Shown: one piece after another, positions 42,649 to 54,779 of the stretch
Position numbering within the stretch: the stretch's first letter is position 1
How the letters are laid out: every line of letters starts with the position of its first letter
Assembly: GCA_036346275.1 (NCBI GenBank)
Contig: JAYEVK010000152.1
Coordinates: 62,001-126,000 of the forward strand
Length of the DNA stretch: 64,000 bases
Direction of reading: 5' to 3'
Source: Otatea glauca
Taxonomy: Eukaryota; Streptophyta; Magnoliopsida; Poales; Poaceae
Made by a program: the position numbers and the translations under genes
Notes under the pieces: model-generated
What the model was told of the DNA's origin: nothing
What the model saw: the letters and a program-made list of their open reading frames with translations, nothing else
The model's database searches: none

Positions 42649-44471
42649 CTAGTATAGTTCATGTACTAACTCTACGACGACAGTACACCTGCTTATCAAT
42701 TAAATGTGACGATAAGTATGAATACAACACTTAATAATAAAAGAGAAATTTAGAATTTTAAATAAATTTAGAAAGAAAAACGGAACTACATGGAGGTCGA
42801 ATGGGCGAAAACGGGCTCCCAAAAGATTTTAAATCAAGAAAGAGAAAGAAAAAAGAATTTTCTGATTTTAGATTATTGTTTTTGTAGCTTCCGAGAGCAC
42901 AACGTGCTCTCTAGGCAACCAACGCAAGGAGGAGGGAAGGCCGGGGTGGCGGTCGGTCGCGATGGGTCGGCATCGGTGCGGCGAGATCGCGGCACCGGCT
43001 CTGAGGAGGAGTCACGGTTGCGGTGAATTTCGCCGGGAAAGATGACGGTGATGGCTTGGGTTACCTCCAAAATCCGGCGATCTTTACAAGAGGGAGCACT
43101 TGAGGATTTACGCAATGCGATGGGGTGGAGGAGAGCTCGTCGGCTTTTATAGCCCCGAAACAAGCATATTTATGGAAACCATAATTTGGGATCAAATCAG
43201 ATTGGGAGGACATTTTGACAATAGAGCACGAAATTTGGGGAATTAACACCATAGATAGAAAGAGGAGATTTGGTGCGGGATTGATGGAGCTTTGGAGCTT
43301 CTTTCTTGCTTTAATGTAGGGATGGAAGAGAAGAAGCTTCTTTGGTCTGGGCTGCAGTTAGAAGAAGCTACAGGTGAGTTGCCTTCATTTTTTTTAAATA
43401 TAGAAGGATTTTTTAAAAGATAGCACATTAGGTTAAAAAATTCTAGAAAAATTCTCAAAAAAACTTTCGATTAATCATACTTAATAAAATTATTTTAAAA
43501 AATTAAATTATAAATTTTAAGTCACGGCGGGCGCGAGGTCGTGACCAAACAACCTCGCCGCGTCGGTAAAGCCACCGATGGCGGCCAGTGGAGCCATTGC
43601 GGACTGCGTTCTCCATGCTGCTGCGCCCATCTCCGGTTTCCTTTTCCCAAAGACGTAATGTATGGTCATTTCCTTTTCGGGACGTTTGTTTTCTTTTCCT
43701 TGATTCCAAGACGTTTGTTTCCTTTTCCTTGTTGATGCTGGAGGTGAGGGAAGGTCTGTTGTGGGCCACAGGGATGATTTCGGAAAAATATGGAAAAATA
43801 AACTACGCTCGCCGACCGTTGGATCCACAAGGAAAAAAAGATAAAAATTAAACAGTGCTCGTCGGCCGCTGATTCCGCGAGAAAAAATTGAAAAAAATTA
43901 AGCAGCACTCACAGACCGTTGGTTCCTTAGATAAAAAATAAAAACAAAAATTCAGTGCTCTCCGTGCGCTGAAATTAGGCTCTATGGGGCTAGATCCGTA
44001 AAAAAGTCTCGAGAAGGGTCATATTCGGAAAAAAATACGATCGCAATGCCAGGACAATAAAAAAATCAAGTCTTGTTTCCTTGCATGCGGATCCTCCCTG
44101 TTTATTTCCTTGTTTGATTCACCCTCCTTCCAAATATGTAGTACGTACAATTTTGGCCAGTAAAAAATTCAAGTCTGGTTTCCTTGCATGCGGATCCTCC
44201 TTATTTATTTCCTTGTTTGACTCGCTCTCCTTCCAAATATGTAGGTGGGGAAGGTCTGTTGTGGGCCACAGAGATAATTAGACACACTAAATAATGGCCA
44301 TCGGATGTGGGTGAGTAAAACTGAGGAAAGATCTGAGACGTTCATCTTGATGAATGCAAGTTTCTGGGGACGTTTTGCTGGGTGCACGAACATTGGGCCA
44401 TCTCTAATGAGGTGCATTATTTAGGGTGGACGTAGGAAAAATTGCTTAGGTGTATTATAAAGGGGTATAGA
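42649..44471 (-). mobile_element. Non-autonomous Helitron (inner copy), 1.8 kb
   Basis: The minus-strand 5' end reads TCTATACCCCTTTATAATAC at 44471. The 3' end reads TCGTAGAGTTAGTACATGAA then CTATACTAG at 42649. It is inserted between A (42648) and T (44472). It is homologous along its length to the Helitron at 62053-63853, apart from small deletions. No Rep/helicase gene is present. Short frames on both strands are not convincing genes. Confidence 0.82.
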
Positions 44472-44935
44472 TGACGCGGCGGACGGCGGCGCGCAGGGCA
44501 TGGCATGCTCTCCCATGCCGCGGCGCACGTTGCCGAGCAGGACATGGATTTCTCTCCAAAACAACAGGATAGAAACAACTGTTTAAATCGTACCACTGTA
44601 AAGCACATGGTATTATGGTAAAATAGCCTTTCGCCTGTAACAGCTCATGAGCGATCCCGTATTGCTTATCCTTTCTCTCGCTCTCTCCTTTCAGGCTTCC
44701 AATGCGAGCGCATCTACCGGCATGTGGACACAACCGATGTGTAGAACGCTGCGAGCGGGTGCCCCTTCTCCCTGGTTGCGCCATCTCCGACGCCTTTGCT
44801 CCCTGGCTCCACCACCAGACCTACCTCTTAAAGCTACTACAGGTGCGTTTAGATTCGTTTCTCTTTATCATTTTTGTTTATTCGTTTGATTGGTTTGCCA
44901 AAATTTAGTGTCAAAGAAAATTTTTGTTCGCTAAT
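44472..44935 (+). pseudogene. Captured exon fragments downstream of the inner Helitron
   Basis: 44472-44586 completes the small frame that starts at 42623. 44695-44842 is flanked by CTTTCAG and GTGCGT, a well-formed internal exon (frame PMRAHLPACGHNRC, then SDAFAPWLHHQTYLLKLLQ). It was probably captured by the outer Helitron from one gene. The gene is not recognised. Confidence 0.4.
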
Positions 44936-45838
44936 TGTCGGCGTTTCGAGCACCGCAAGTAAATTTGTAAGTCTAAGGGGCCGCGCGTTCCCTCTCCCTG
45001 AATGGTTAGACTCAGAAGCCCAAGGTGTATACTGGTTCGGGCCGAATGTCCCTACTCCAGTTCGTGTGGTGGTATTGTATTGTCTTTAGGGTGGATGGTT
45101 ACACAGTGTTTACAAGCGCGAGCCGAGAGCCTTAGCGCAAGAAAACTGATTGCTTGTGCGTGTGTCTTCTTCTCCTCTCCTCCTCCCTTCCCGGGGTTCA
45201 CGCCTTCTTTTATCTGAGAGGAAGGGGCGGGTTACATCGAGAGTTGGGAAGGCGCAGGTGACCTATGCTAAAGCCGGTCCTTCGTTACATCATTGGTCAC
45301 CGCTCGTCTTGCCTGTTGGGTCGATAGTCTTGTTAGGCGAGCGGTTAGGCGCCGTTGGGAAATGGCGCACCGCTTCGTGAGCTCGACGAGTGTTGGCGTT
45401 CTTTGTGTATAACGTTGGTGCTGCCTCGGGAGGGAGCGTGCTTTCGTGTCGTCGTGGTCGGTCGATGGGACTGGAAGCTTGACTTCAGTAGTCATTAAAC
45501 CATCTTGGGAAGGGGCCACCTGCTCTCGTATAGTCAGTTAGATTGACCCCATCCGTGGGGCACGTGGCTGTGGGCCGGTGGAGGCTTTGACACGCGGCCC
45601 TCGGCGGAGGTTACCTTGGTTTGATCGGAGTCGGGGGATCCGACCTGCTGCGGAGGTCGGGAGCCCTGCTTGGTCGGGGATGCCTATCCCGATCGGTCGG
45701 GAATGGGCGTCCTGTGTGGCCCCGCAGGTTCTTTGATCGGTAGTGGGCCTGGAGCGGCCTGCTAGGCTCGAGTTATGCTTGAGGCAGCCTGCTCGTCACC
45801 CTGGGCCGTTGGGGTACCCCTGGTATGAGTATTCGTCA
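44936..45838 (-). repeat. Tat-B 3' LTR
   Basis: 903 bp, starting TGTCGGCGTTTCGAGCAC and ending GAGTATTCGTCA on the plus strand. A polypurine tract for plus-strand priming is visible just outside, on the minus strand (GGGGGATCGGGGGCTAC, 45839-45856). Confidence 0.92.
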
Positions 45839-46825
45839 GTAGCCCCCGATCCCCCGAGCGAGTTCGGCAGATTCGGTTGGGGTTGAGCTTGAATGTGAAT
45901 GGCGACTGGGCCCGATTGGACGGTCCGACCGACTAGGCCAACGGTTTCGCCAGTGTACCCGGCGCGATTCGGCGGCTGCCCGGAACTCGGCCAGGGCATT
46001 GAACCACGGGGCTTTTAATCGCCGTTGCGTCGTCGCGCATGGCTTGGTTCACCTTGCCGCTCGTCTTCTTGATCGCCGGGTTTTGGTGAAGGGCGCCGTT
46101 TTCGGCGCTTGCATTTATTCGAGGCGTTCGATCTCCCTGCATGCAGGTATATAAGGGCGCATTGCTTGTTTGAGTGATCGTCCCCCAAACCGAGTCCTCT
46201 TTGTAATCCTCTAAATGGCTTCGAGGCATCCGCGATCTTGACTTTGGTGATGACGACGAGGTGGAGGAAGAAGATCCTCCGGCGAGCTCGGGGTGTACCA
46301 CGACGGCGATGGCCGAGCTCATGGAGGAAGAGGAGGCGTGGCCCGCGACATCTGCCGCCGTCGAGCGTTGCTTGGGGTCGTCCGAAGCTCTTGAGGTGAG
46401 GCGGCCCTCCTGGAGGCGATAAGCGCAGTGCGCTTGCGGTAGCCGTCGATCTTGGTGGCATGGCGGGATTCTGTATTGGCGTTGTTAGTGCTGCGGCGGA
46501 GGGCGCCGAGCAGCACCACGAATTTGTAGCCGTCGGTCGATTTGCATCGATCGACATCGATGCTCAAGATATGATACTTCTTGCAGAAATAGCTCCGCCA
46601 TATCTTGTAGCCTTGCGTAGTGTTTGAATCTGCCGGGCACCTTATGTAACATGGTGTAAAGTTTGAGCCTGTTGGCCTATAATGAAATCTCCTTTTTCCT
46701 TATGACTGTCTTTGCAATGAGCTTGTTTCGATTATTTTCCAACTTGGCCCTCGAGAATCGGTAATCGGCAGGTGATTGCTTCTTTCTATCGGTCGTGCGA
46801 CGCGATGCGATCGGTCGTGCGAAGG
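45839..46825 (-). other. Tat-B 3' untranslated region
   Basis: Noncoding sequence between the polypurine tract and the tandem array. No domain was seen in the frames here. Confidence 0.5.
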
Positions 46826-48245
46826 GACGACCGGATGCCTCTTCGTGAGGTTCGGGTGTCCGAGTGCTCGTTTAACGTCGTAGCTAGACCGTGGGACGAC
46901 CGGATGCCTCTTCGTGAGGTTCGGGTGTCCGAGTGCTCGTTTAACGTCGTAGCTAGACCGTGGGACGACCGGATGCCTCTTCGTGAGGTTCGGGTGTCCG
47001 AGTGCTCGTTTAACGTCGTAGCTAGACCGTGGGACGACCGGATGCCTCTTCGTGAGGTTCGGGTGTCCGAGTGCTCGTTAACGTCGTAGCTAGACCGTGG
47101 GACGACCGGATGCCTCTTCGTGAGGTTCGGGTGTCCGAGTGCTCGTTTAATGTCGTAGCTAGACCGTGCTTTGGTCGGCAGGGACGACCGGATGCCTCTT
47201 CGTGAGGTTCGGGTGTCCGAGTGCTCGTTTAACGTCGTAGCTAGACCATGGGACGACCGGATGCCTCTTCGTGAGGTTCGGGTGTCCGAGTGCTCGTTTA
47301 ACGTCGTAGCTAGACCGTGTCTTGATCTGCAGGAACGACCGGATACCTCTTCGTGAGGTTCGGGTGTCCGAGTGCTCGTTTAACGTCGTAGCTAGACCGT
47401 GCCTTGGTCGGCAGGGACGACCGGATGCCTCTTCGTGAGGTTGGTGTCCGAGTGCTCGTTTAACGTCGTAGCTAGGCGTGCCTTGGTCGGCAGGGACGAC
47501 CGGATGCCTCTTCGTGAGGTTCGGGTGTCCGAGTGCTCGTTTAACGTCGTAGCTAGACGTGCCTTGGTCGGCAGGGACGACCGGATGCCTCTTCGTGAGG
47601 TTCGGGTGTCCGAGTGCTCGTTTAACGTCGTAGCAAGACCGGGGGACGACCGGATGCCTCTTCGTGAGGTTTGGGTGTCCGAGTGCTCGTTTAACGTCGT
47701 AACTAGACCGTGGGACGACCGGATGCCTCTTCGTGAGGTTCGGATGTCCGAGTGCTCGTTTAACGTCGTAGCTAGACCGTGGGACGATCGGATGCCTCTT
47801 CGTGAGGTTCGGGTGTCCGAGTGCTCGTTTAACGTCGTAGCTAGACCGTGCCTTGGTCGGCAGGGATGACCGGATGCCTCTTCGTGAGGTTCGGGTGTCC
47901 GAGTGCTCGTTTAACGTCGTAGCTAGACCGTGCCTTAGTCGGCAGGGACGACCGGATGCCTCTTCGTGAGGTTCGGGTGTCCGAGTGCTCGTTTAATGTC
48001 GTAGCTAGACCGTGCCTTGGTCGCTGGGACGACCGGATGCCTCTTCGTGAGGTTCGGGTGTTCGAGTGCTCGTTTAACGTCGTAGCTAGACGTGGGACGA
48101 CCGGATGCCTCTTCGTGAGGTTCGGGTGTTCGAGTGCTCGTTTAACGTCGTAGCTAGACGTGCCTTGGTCGGCAGGGACGACCGGATGCCTCTTCGTGAG
48201 GTTCGGGTGTCCGATTGCTCGTTTAACTCGTAGCTAGACGTGGGG
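46826..48245. repeat. Tandem array, 69-bp unit, about 19 copies
   Basis: The core unit (GACGACCGGATGCCTCTTCG, then TGAGGTTCGGGTGTCCGAGT, then GCTCGTTTAACGTCGTAGCT) repeats about 19 times. Units are 69 bp (exactly 23 codons) or about 81-82 bp when the linker CCTTGGTCGGCAGG is added between units. Copies are nearly identical, with single-base changes and small deletions. Position in the 3' untranslated part of a Tat element fits the known tendency of this lineage to hold hypervariable tandem repeats there. Open frames with DDRMPLREVRVSECSFNVVA repeats are a by-product of the unit length. Confidence 0.93.
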
Positions 48246-49130
48246 CATCCATCCCGAGTCCTCGTCCGGCGAGGGTAGCTGCGAGAGAAGTGGCCGCCGT
48301 CTATCCCACACGTGTACCCTATCCGCGGTGTGGGACACGGAGGGTGGCGGCGCGTTTACCGCGTTGGTTGAACGCCGTGCTCGTGGAGCTAATAACGAGT
48401 AGTCGAGTGGGTCTGGGAGGTCCGCCCAGGGGACCCTTCCGGCGGGACGGTCCCGAGTAGGGTGTCTGGCCTGCCGTGGCGACCCATAAGAAACCTTTCT
48501 TTACTCGATCCAGATCGGACCTGGGTCGTCCACGACCCGAGGCACGGTATTATCACCCATCGATGAGCTCCGGGAGAGTGTGAAGTATGGTCTCGGACAC
48601 AGTAGAGCGATTGGGTCGTCGGTACCACCCAGCGGGGATCACGGGGACTCGACTGCGTGCCGTCCTTTGCTTGGTTTTTCTTGCGGGCGGCCTTACGTCC
48701 ATCGGTGGGATAGGCCTTTAGAACCCACGGCTTTGTTTGGGCCCCGCGCGAGCCATTGAGCTCTTGCCATTTTGGGGCGAAGCGGCCCAATGAGCCTCTC
48801 GCGACGCGCCCGGCAACCGTCACAGCCTAAAGCGGACCGAGAGGTCTCGGGACTCGTGGCCGAGGCGGTGTCTTCTGACTCTCTTGTCTTGTCGGGATTA
48901 AATGCGAGTAGAATTGGCAGGAGTTACGGCGCCGACGCGCGACGAGGGTGTCTGCGACGCGCCGCTCGAGGGGTGCTTGTTCGGTCGGCGCCGCTCGTCT
49001 TCTATAAATCGTCATTGGGGCGTTCTCGGAAGATTACACGCTCTTGCCTTCCTCATCTTCGACCCTTTGCCTAAGACAAGAAAAAGAAAAAGAGCTTTCT
49101 CCTTCCTCACCTTCCGCCGTCTTTTCGCGA

Positions 49131-51690
49131 GGATGTCGTGGCGGGCGCTCTGCCCGAGCGGCCGTGCGCTCGGCAGTGAAGAAAGGCTTCCTCCTGCGCA
49201 AGATCTTTCCCCTGGAGGGTGCCGACGGGGCCGCCGCCCCTTCAGGGGGCGGCGAGGTCGTAGTGCTCGCCTCGTTCTTGGAGCGGCTTTGGCTCTTCTT
49301 GCACCGTTCGCTCAAGGGTGCTCTTCCATTACAAAGCGGTACACCATCTCAACCCCAACGGGTCCTCCACATCGCCATTTTCATCACGCTTTGTGATGCC
49401 TTCTTGGGATCGAGCCGTCTTGGTATTTGTGGAGTACTTTTTCCAAGCAAGGCTCGGAAGGTCAAGCGGCGGATGCTCTGGCGCCCCTCGGTGGCTGGCC
49501 CTCCGGCCGGGCGGTCGGGCTCGGAGTACCTCGACGTCAAGCTACCGTCGTCCAACAAGGGATGGCGTTCTGAGTGGCTTTACGTGCGGAATGTCGGAGG
49601 CGGCGCCCGCCGTTCACGGCCCGACTTCTGTGGCGGGGAAGAATGGACCTGGGGTGCTGACAAGAAGGTGGCCACGATCGTGGGCGGTCGGGGCTCTAAG
49701 GGAGCAGAGGCTCACCGGGGACGCCGTCGTGCTTGCCTTCATGGGGATGCGCGTGCAACCCCTCATGCACAGGCCGCGCCCCCTGTTCCGGTATGAGGGG
49801 GTGTCCGATAAGATGAGGATGGCGGAGCCCGAGCTCGCCGCGACCGAGGTCGGCCGGGTGGCGCCGTAGCAGTGAGCGCTCTCGAGACTACTGGCGGCCA
49901 CCGGAGCCATTCTCGGCAGCCCACCCCTAAATCTGGTAGGTCAGGCGGTCTTCTCTCGCCTCTCTCTTCCCTTTGCCTTTGGCGCCCGGTCGACCGGTGT
50001 TTCGCATCTTCTAGGGGCTCTCGGGAATGATCTCGGGCGTTGCTCCCGAGGAGAAGGCGTCGAGGCTGCGGCCCGTCGCGGAGGCCCGACAGCTTGACTC
50101 CTCCGCAAGAAGCGGAAGGAGGAGGAGAGGAAGAAGAAGAAGAAGAAGGCCTTGGCGAGGGCGCGCGTGGTGAGGACGTGTCGAGACCACGGCTAGGCGT
50201 CCTCAGCGGCGGCGTGGGAGCCCGGTTACCCATCTTGTGGGTTCCTTCGACTCGTCGGCCGGAGGTGGCAGTGGAGGCCCGACGGAGGCGACTACGTAGG
50301 CACCGCTGCCGGGGCCCAGGCGGAGGCGGCCGTCGCGGTCGGCGTCGTCGTCGTGCCTCGAGGCGCCCCTTGGAGGCGGTTCGGGAAGCGGCGGCGGATC
50401 TGTCCCTTGAGGAGGACCGGTAAAGAGAAGCGCGCTGCGCGCACCCTTCGGCTCGATAAGTACCCTTTTCCCTTGTTTGAACATTGTTGCCATAAAGCCG
50501 CCCGAGCGGCTTCTAAGTGCTGCGATGTGCGGCGCCTACGAGTGTGACCGTAGCCCTTCTGCTGCGGCGCGCGCATACGTGGTGGCTCGCAAAGCGGCGC
50601 CGTTCCCACCGCCAGAGGAGTCGCCGCGGCGTGGGCGCTGCGATCGGTGCCGAGGCGTCAAGCGAGTTAGCGATGTTCGTGACGCAGCGGCGAGAGCGAG
50701 GCGCGCGCGGCGCTTCGCCATCGGAGGGACGGGGCCTCACTCGAGGCGAGGTCGGCGAGCTCCGCCGCCTCCGCTGGGGCGCCACCGGGTGGCGCGATCG
50801 TCATACGGAGGAATCGGCAGCGCTACCGCGAGCTCATCGGGCGGAGGCGGTGCGTCTTTGAGGCGTTCGACCCGTGCCTCAATGGGAGGCATCGGTCCGA
50901 AGCTCCTGGCGCAGTCGCCGAGGATTCTCGAGGCCCATTTCACCGCCCTTGCCGTGGGGCCCGGTCGGGTGGCGTCCCATCCGAGCAGGCGACCGAGGGC
51001 TGTCGCCGGTATGGCCCGTAGGTCGGGACCTTGGGCGGCGGAGGAGAGCGAGTGGGCGCCCTCGGCAAAGGCGCTCGGGGCCGCCGGGCGAGATGGACTA
51101 GATCCGGAAGGTCGCTCGCTCTCGAATCCTCCGGCAGGCGTTGGGACGCGATCGGCTGAAGTCCGGCCGGTTAGCATGGTAAGTTGATCGGGCTTGGCCT
51201 CGTACCTTTTGATGAATTCTTTGCGAGGAGCCGACGGAGTGTCGCATTTCTGACATCTGCGGGCCCGCCGAGGGCAAGGTCGAGCTCTCTGCAGCTTGGA
51301 CGACCAGCGGGTGGTGCCGTGGAGGAATGCAACCAGTGCATACGAGCTACGCTGGCTCGGGAGGCTCGACCATCCGGCGAGAGAAGCGGCGGAGGCCCGC
51401 CAAGAGCTGGATCGAGCCACGAAGGCCCTCTTCAAGAGCGCTGAGGGGCCAAGTCTACGAGGACGAGGGTGGCGAACTCAAATTCCTCTGGCGAGGTGTC
51501 GGCGCTAAGGATGCCGCCGTCACCGCGAGAGGGCCACGCTTAGCGCAGCGCCCCATCTGCAAGCGAGCGGGACGGACCGGAAAGACGCCGATCGAGTGCG
51601 TTACGGCGGAGATCGCTCGAAAAGGAGCCGCTTCCTTGAGGACCTCATACGAGGGGTCGGGGAAGAAACCGGCAACAGCGAGTTCATGGC
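49131..51690 (+). pseudogene. Antisense ORF of Tat-B, putative gypsy-type transposon (Transposase_28-like) protein
   Basis: Plus-strand frames hold short blocks typical of the antisense 'putative gypsy type transposon' proteins of grass Tat elements: LPSSNKGWRSEWLYVRN (about 49540-49593) and MGMRVQPLMHRPRPLFRYEG (49741-49800), followed by a basic, Glu- and Arg-rich tail. The order is broken by many frameshifts, so no long domain survives. This family differs from the plant mobile domain of Tat-A, although the position in the element is the same. Confidence 0.55.
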
Positions 51691-52437
51691 GGTAAGTGTC
51701 TCAACTCCTTAGTTAATTTCGCGGTAGCGACTCATAAGGCGTGCTCATCGGAGATGTTGTGATCCGCGAGTGTAGAAGAATCGAGCGTCGCTATAGAGGC
51801 ATGGAAGGGCATACGAAGGCTCGTGGCGAGGCGCGATCCGGCGGCGGGGCGTGGGCGGCGCGCTGGAGGTAGCCGAAGGTGGTCGGGCCGAGCTAGGCTG
51901 CGGAACTAGAGGCCCGCCAAGGCGGCCCGGCATGTCTGCGCCGGGTCCTTGGAACCATGGCGGGCCGGCGCTCTCGCCCCATCTTGGCCGAGTGCGGGCG
52001 CGTTGAGAGCGCCGACCGTTAGTGCCGTGCATTTGAGCTTCCTCGGCTGGTCAATACCGTCTCTCACTCTGACGGTATCGACCTTGCGGTGGTGAGCAAT
52101 GGCATCGCTGGGAATCGAACCGACAGCGAGATCGGCAGAGTTCGAGCTCCAAGTTGAGCCGCGCTCGGGAGATCGCCGACCACATCCGCCATGAGTGCCC
52201 TCCAAGAAGAATAAGTAGAAGTTAGATTCGTACTCCTTTATTGTAAAGACTATTGTTCGTAAATAATCTTAAACTTAGCAAGTTCCCGCATGCCTCCCGC
52301 CCTCTTTTATGTCATGGTGAGTGCTCGACCGGCCATAGCCGTAAGGACCACTGGGGTCACTTATCGTGGGTCGGTCGCCGGGGAAGGAGAGAGGATAGGA
52401 ACTTTTGGCCCGCAGTGATTACGCACTTGTGAGGATA
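51691..52437. other. Tat-B noncoding segment
   Basis: No recognisable coding domain lies between the antisense ORF and the duplicated segment. Confidence 0.4.
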
Positions 52438-52803
52438 GGAGTGTTCCTGACCGGCCAAAGATCGCTCCACTCGGGCACTTCCTTCTTCCGCTAAGTGCTA
52501 CTTGCAACCGTAGTCGCTGAGGCGTAGGCCGTAGCACTCGGGTCGAGAGGGTTACCGCTCGGGATGGACCTCGTGACCGGTCGGGTCACCGACCCGCATG
52601 AGCGCGTGAGTTAGCCGAGTTTACGCGGGAGAGGAGTGCTCCCGACCGGCCAAAGGTCACTCCTCTCGGGTACTTCCTTCTTCCGCGAAGTGCTACTTAG
52701 CAACCGTAGCCGCTGGGGCGTAGGCCGTAGCACTCGGGTCGAGAGGGTTACCGCTCGGAAGGACCTCGTGACTGGTCGGGTCACCAAATCTGCATAAGCG
52801 CCG
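52438..52803. repeat. About 195-bp tandem duplication in Tat-B
   Basis: The stretch from GGAGTGTTCCTGACCGGCCA (52438) repeats from GGAGTGCTCCCGACCGGCCA (52633) and includes ACTTCCTTCTTCCGC and GGCGTAGGCCGTAGCACTCG in both copies. It sits just 3' of integrase in the element's sense. Confidence 0.9.
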
Positions 52804-52908
52804 ACCATAGCGGCTGGATGGGGCGCCCATGGGCAGCCCCCGAGCGTCGCGCGGCGACCAGGTGCTCGGGAGGAAAGGTAAAGACGACGCAAGGAATAAG
52901 AAAAGGAC

Positions 52909-54024
52909 TTAGGGATAAAAATGCCTTAGCTTTTCTATGTTCCAAGCGTTGGGGAGGACGCGGCCATCCGTGTCCCTGAGTCGAAAGGTGCCAGGCCGAA
53001 GAACCTCTGCGACGGTGAAGGGGCCTTCCCAGGGCAGCGAGAGCTTGTGCTTGTCTTTGCTGATCTGGACTCGACGCAGGACCAGGTCGCCAGCGCTGAA
53101 GGATCGCCCTCGAACCTGGCGGCTGTGGTAACGTCGCAGAGCTTGTTGATACTTGGCCGATCGTAGAATGGCTACATCGCGCGCCTCGCCAAGCTGGTCG
53201 ATGGCGTCTTGTTGCGAGGCGAGCCCCCGAGCCTCGTCGAAGGCTTGTAGTCTTGGGGCGCCGTATTCCAGGTCGGTTGGCAGGACAGCTTCAGCACCGA
53301 ACACCATGAAGAACGGTGTAAACCCGGTCGCCCGAGTTGGTGTGGTCCGCAAGCTCCAGAGGATGGAGGGTAGCTCGGCCACCCATCGCCCCGCGAAATG
53401 CTTCAGTCGACTGAAGATCCGTGGATTAAGTCCTTGGAGGATCATGCCGTTTGCGCGTTTGACCTGACCGTTAGTCCGCGGATGGGCCACGGCTGCCCAA
53501 TCGACGTGGATGTTGAAGTCGTCGCAGAACTCGAGGAACTCCTTCCCCGTGAACTGCGTCCTGTTGTCGGTGATGATAGAGTTCGGGACTCCAAACCGAA
53601 AGATGATGTCGCGGAAGAAGGTGGCGCTTATCACCGGCGTGGCGCTCACGGACCGGCAGCCTCTATCCACTTGGTGAACTTGTCCACCGCGACGAAGAGA
53701 TGAGTAAAGCCACGGCGCTTTCTTGAAGGGCAGACGGATCGAGTCCCCACCGCGCAAGCGGCCATGTGATGGGGATCGTCGCAAGAACTGGTGGCGAATC
53801 GTCTGCGGGCGAAGAATTGGCATCCGCCAGCGGTGCGTACAATCTGCTCGGCGTCGGACACGGCGGTCGGCCGATAGAAACCTTGTCAAAAGGCCTTTCC
53901 TATGAGGATCGGGTGCGGCATGGTGACCGCGGACTCGCCATGGATATCGGCGATGGCTGTTTCCCTTGGTCGGCGAGCGCACCTCTGGAGGACCGGAGGA
54001 CTCCTTTTGTAGAGTCCGGCCCAA
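52909..54024 (-). pseudogene. Tat-B integrase
   Basis: The 371-codon minus-strand frame contains TFFRDIIFRFGVPNSIITDN, in which the second catalytic Asp lies, and AVAHPRTNGQVKRANGMILQ, where the catalytic Glu expected in GQVERAN is Lys. It then has WSLRTTPTRATGFTPFFMVFG and the C-terminal SFSAGDLVLRRVQ with SLPWEGPFTVAEVLRPGTFRL. The upstream half of the frame (residues 1-125) is out of register with integrase, so the zinc-binding part is broken. The loss of the catalytic Glu suggests an inactive enzyme. Confidence 0.88.
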
Positions 54025-54299
54025 CGGGGCGAAGGATTTCGCCCGAGCGGCGAGTCACCGGGCCTCGGTCGGTCGGCGAGAAGCGACCCGTCCGCTAAAC
54101 GATTGATAAAGGTTTCCTCGATCGGATTGGTTGTTAGCACGCGCGGCCCGACCGGCAGGCCTCGCCCGCCGCATGGCGGTTGGGGTGACCGTCTTTCGGC
54201 GGTCGGGAGACCGCTCGGCCACCGAGTCAAGCTGGACGAGAAGGTGCGAAGGTCGCGACGAAGATCCCAGTGGGGTGGCCCTCTGCTGGAGGCAAGATT

Positions 54300-54720
54300 A
54301 GCTAGATGTCGGCCTCACCGTTGTAGCGTCTGTAGCTATGGTGGAGCTCGAAACCCTTGAACCGCTCTTGAGCTGCGCGCTTCTTCGGCGATATGCGGCC
54401 ATGCGGGCATCTCGGGGCTCCGCGACCTTCATGACTGGTCGACGACAAGCTTGGAGTCCCGTGGACATAAGTCGGCGGCGCCGAGGTCGGCGGCGATCCG
54501 GAGACCGTTGGCGAGCCTCGTGCTCGGTGATGTTGTTGGTCGCGTTGAAGAGCAACGATGGCGTATTGAAATCATTCCGGCGGGAAATGATGGCGACTCC
54601 GCGCCGCGCCGTTCTTGGTGTAGGACCCATCGAAGTACATCGTCGATGCTCGGGGCCTTGGCGTCGGTGGCGCTGGGCTTGATCCACTCGGCGACAAAGT
54701 CGGCGGGGCACGTGACTTGA
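54300..54720 (-). pseudogene. Tat-B second RNase H fragment
   Basis: MYFDGSYTKNGAA (54643-54605 region, minus strand) is the start of the archaeal-type RNase H domain with its first catalytic Asp. The later blocks are scattered over several frames. Confidence 0.6.
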
Positions 54721-54779
54721 TCGCCGTTCGAGGGCGTATGTTATCCGTGACCGCTGAGCTCGGCGCCAGCCAGCTATCC

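Noticed and set aside
46772..48153. Repeat-protein ORFs in the tandem array
   Set aside because: The unit is 69 bp and so stays open by chance; longer units break the frame, and no start context or domain supports a protein.
46826..48245. CRISPR-like array
   Set aside because: Units are contiguous with no unique spacers, in plant nuclear DNA; this is a retrotransposon tandem repeat.
50040..51695. Several 100-236 codon ORFs on both strands
   Set aside because: GC-rich decayed Tat-B sequence; only scattered blocks on the plus strand resemble a known family.
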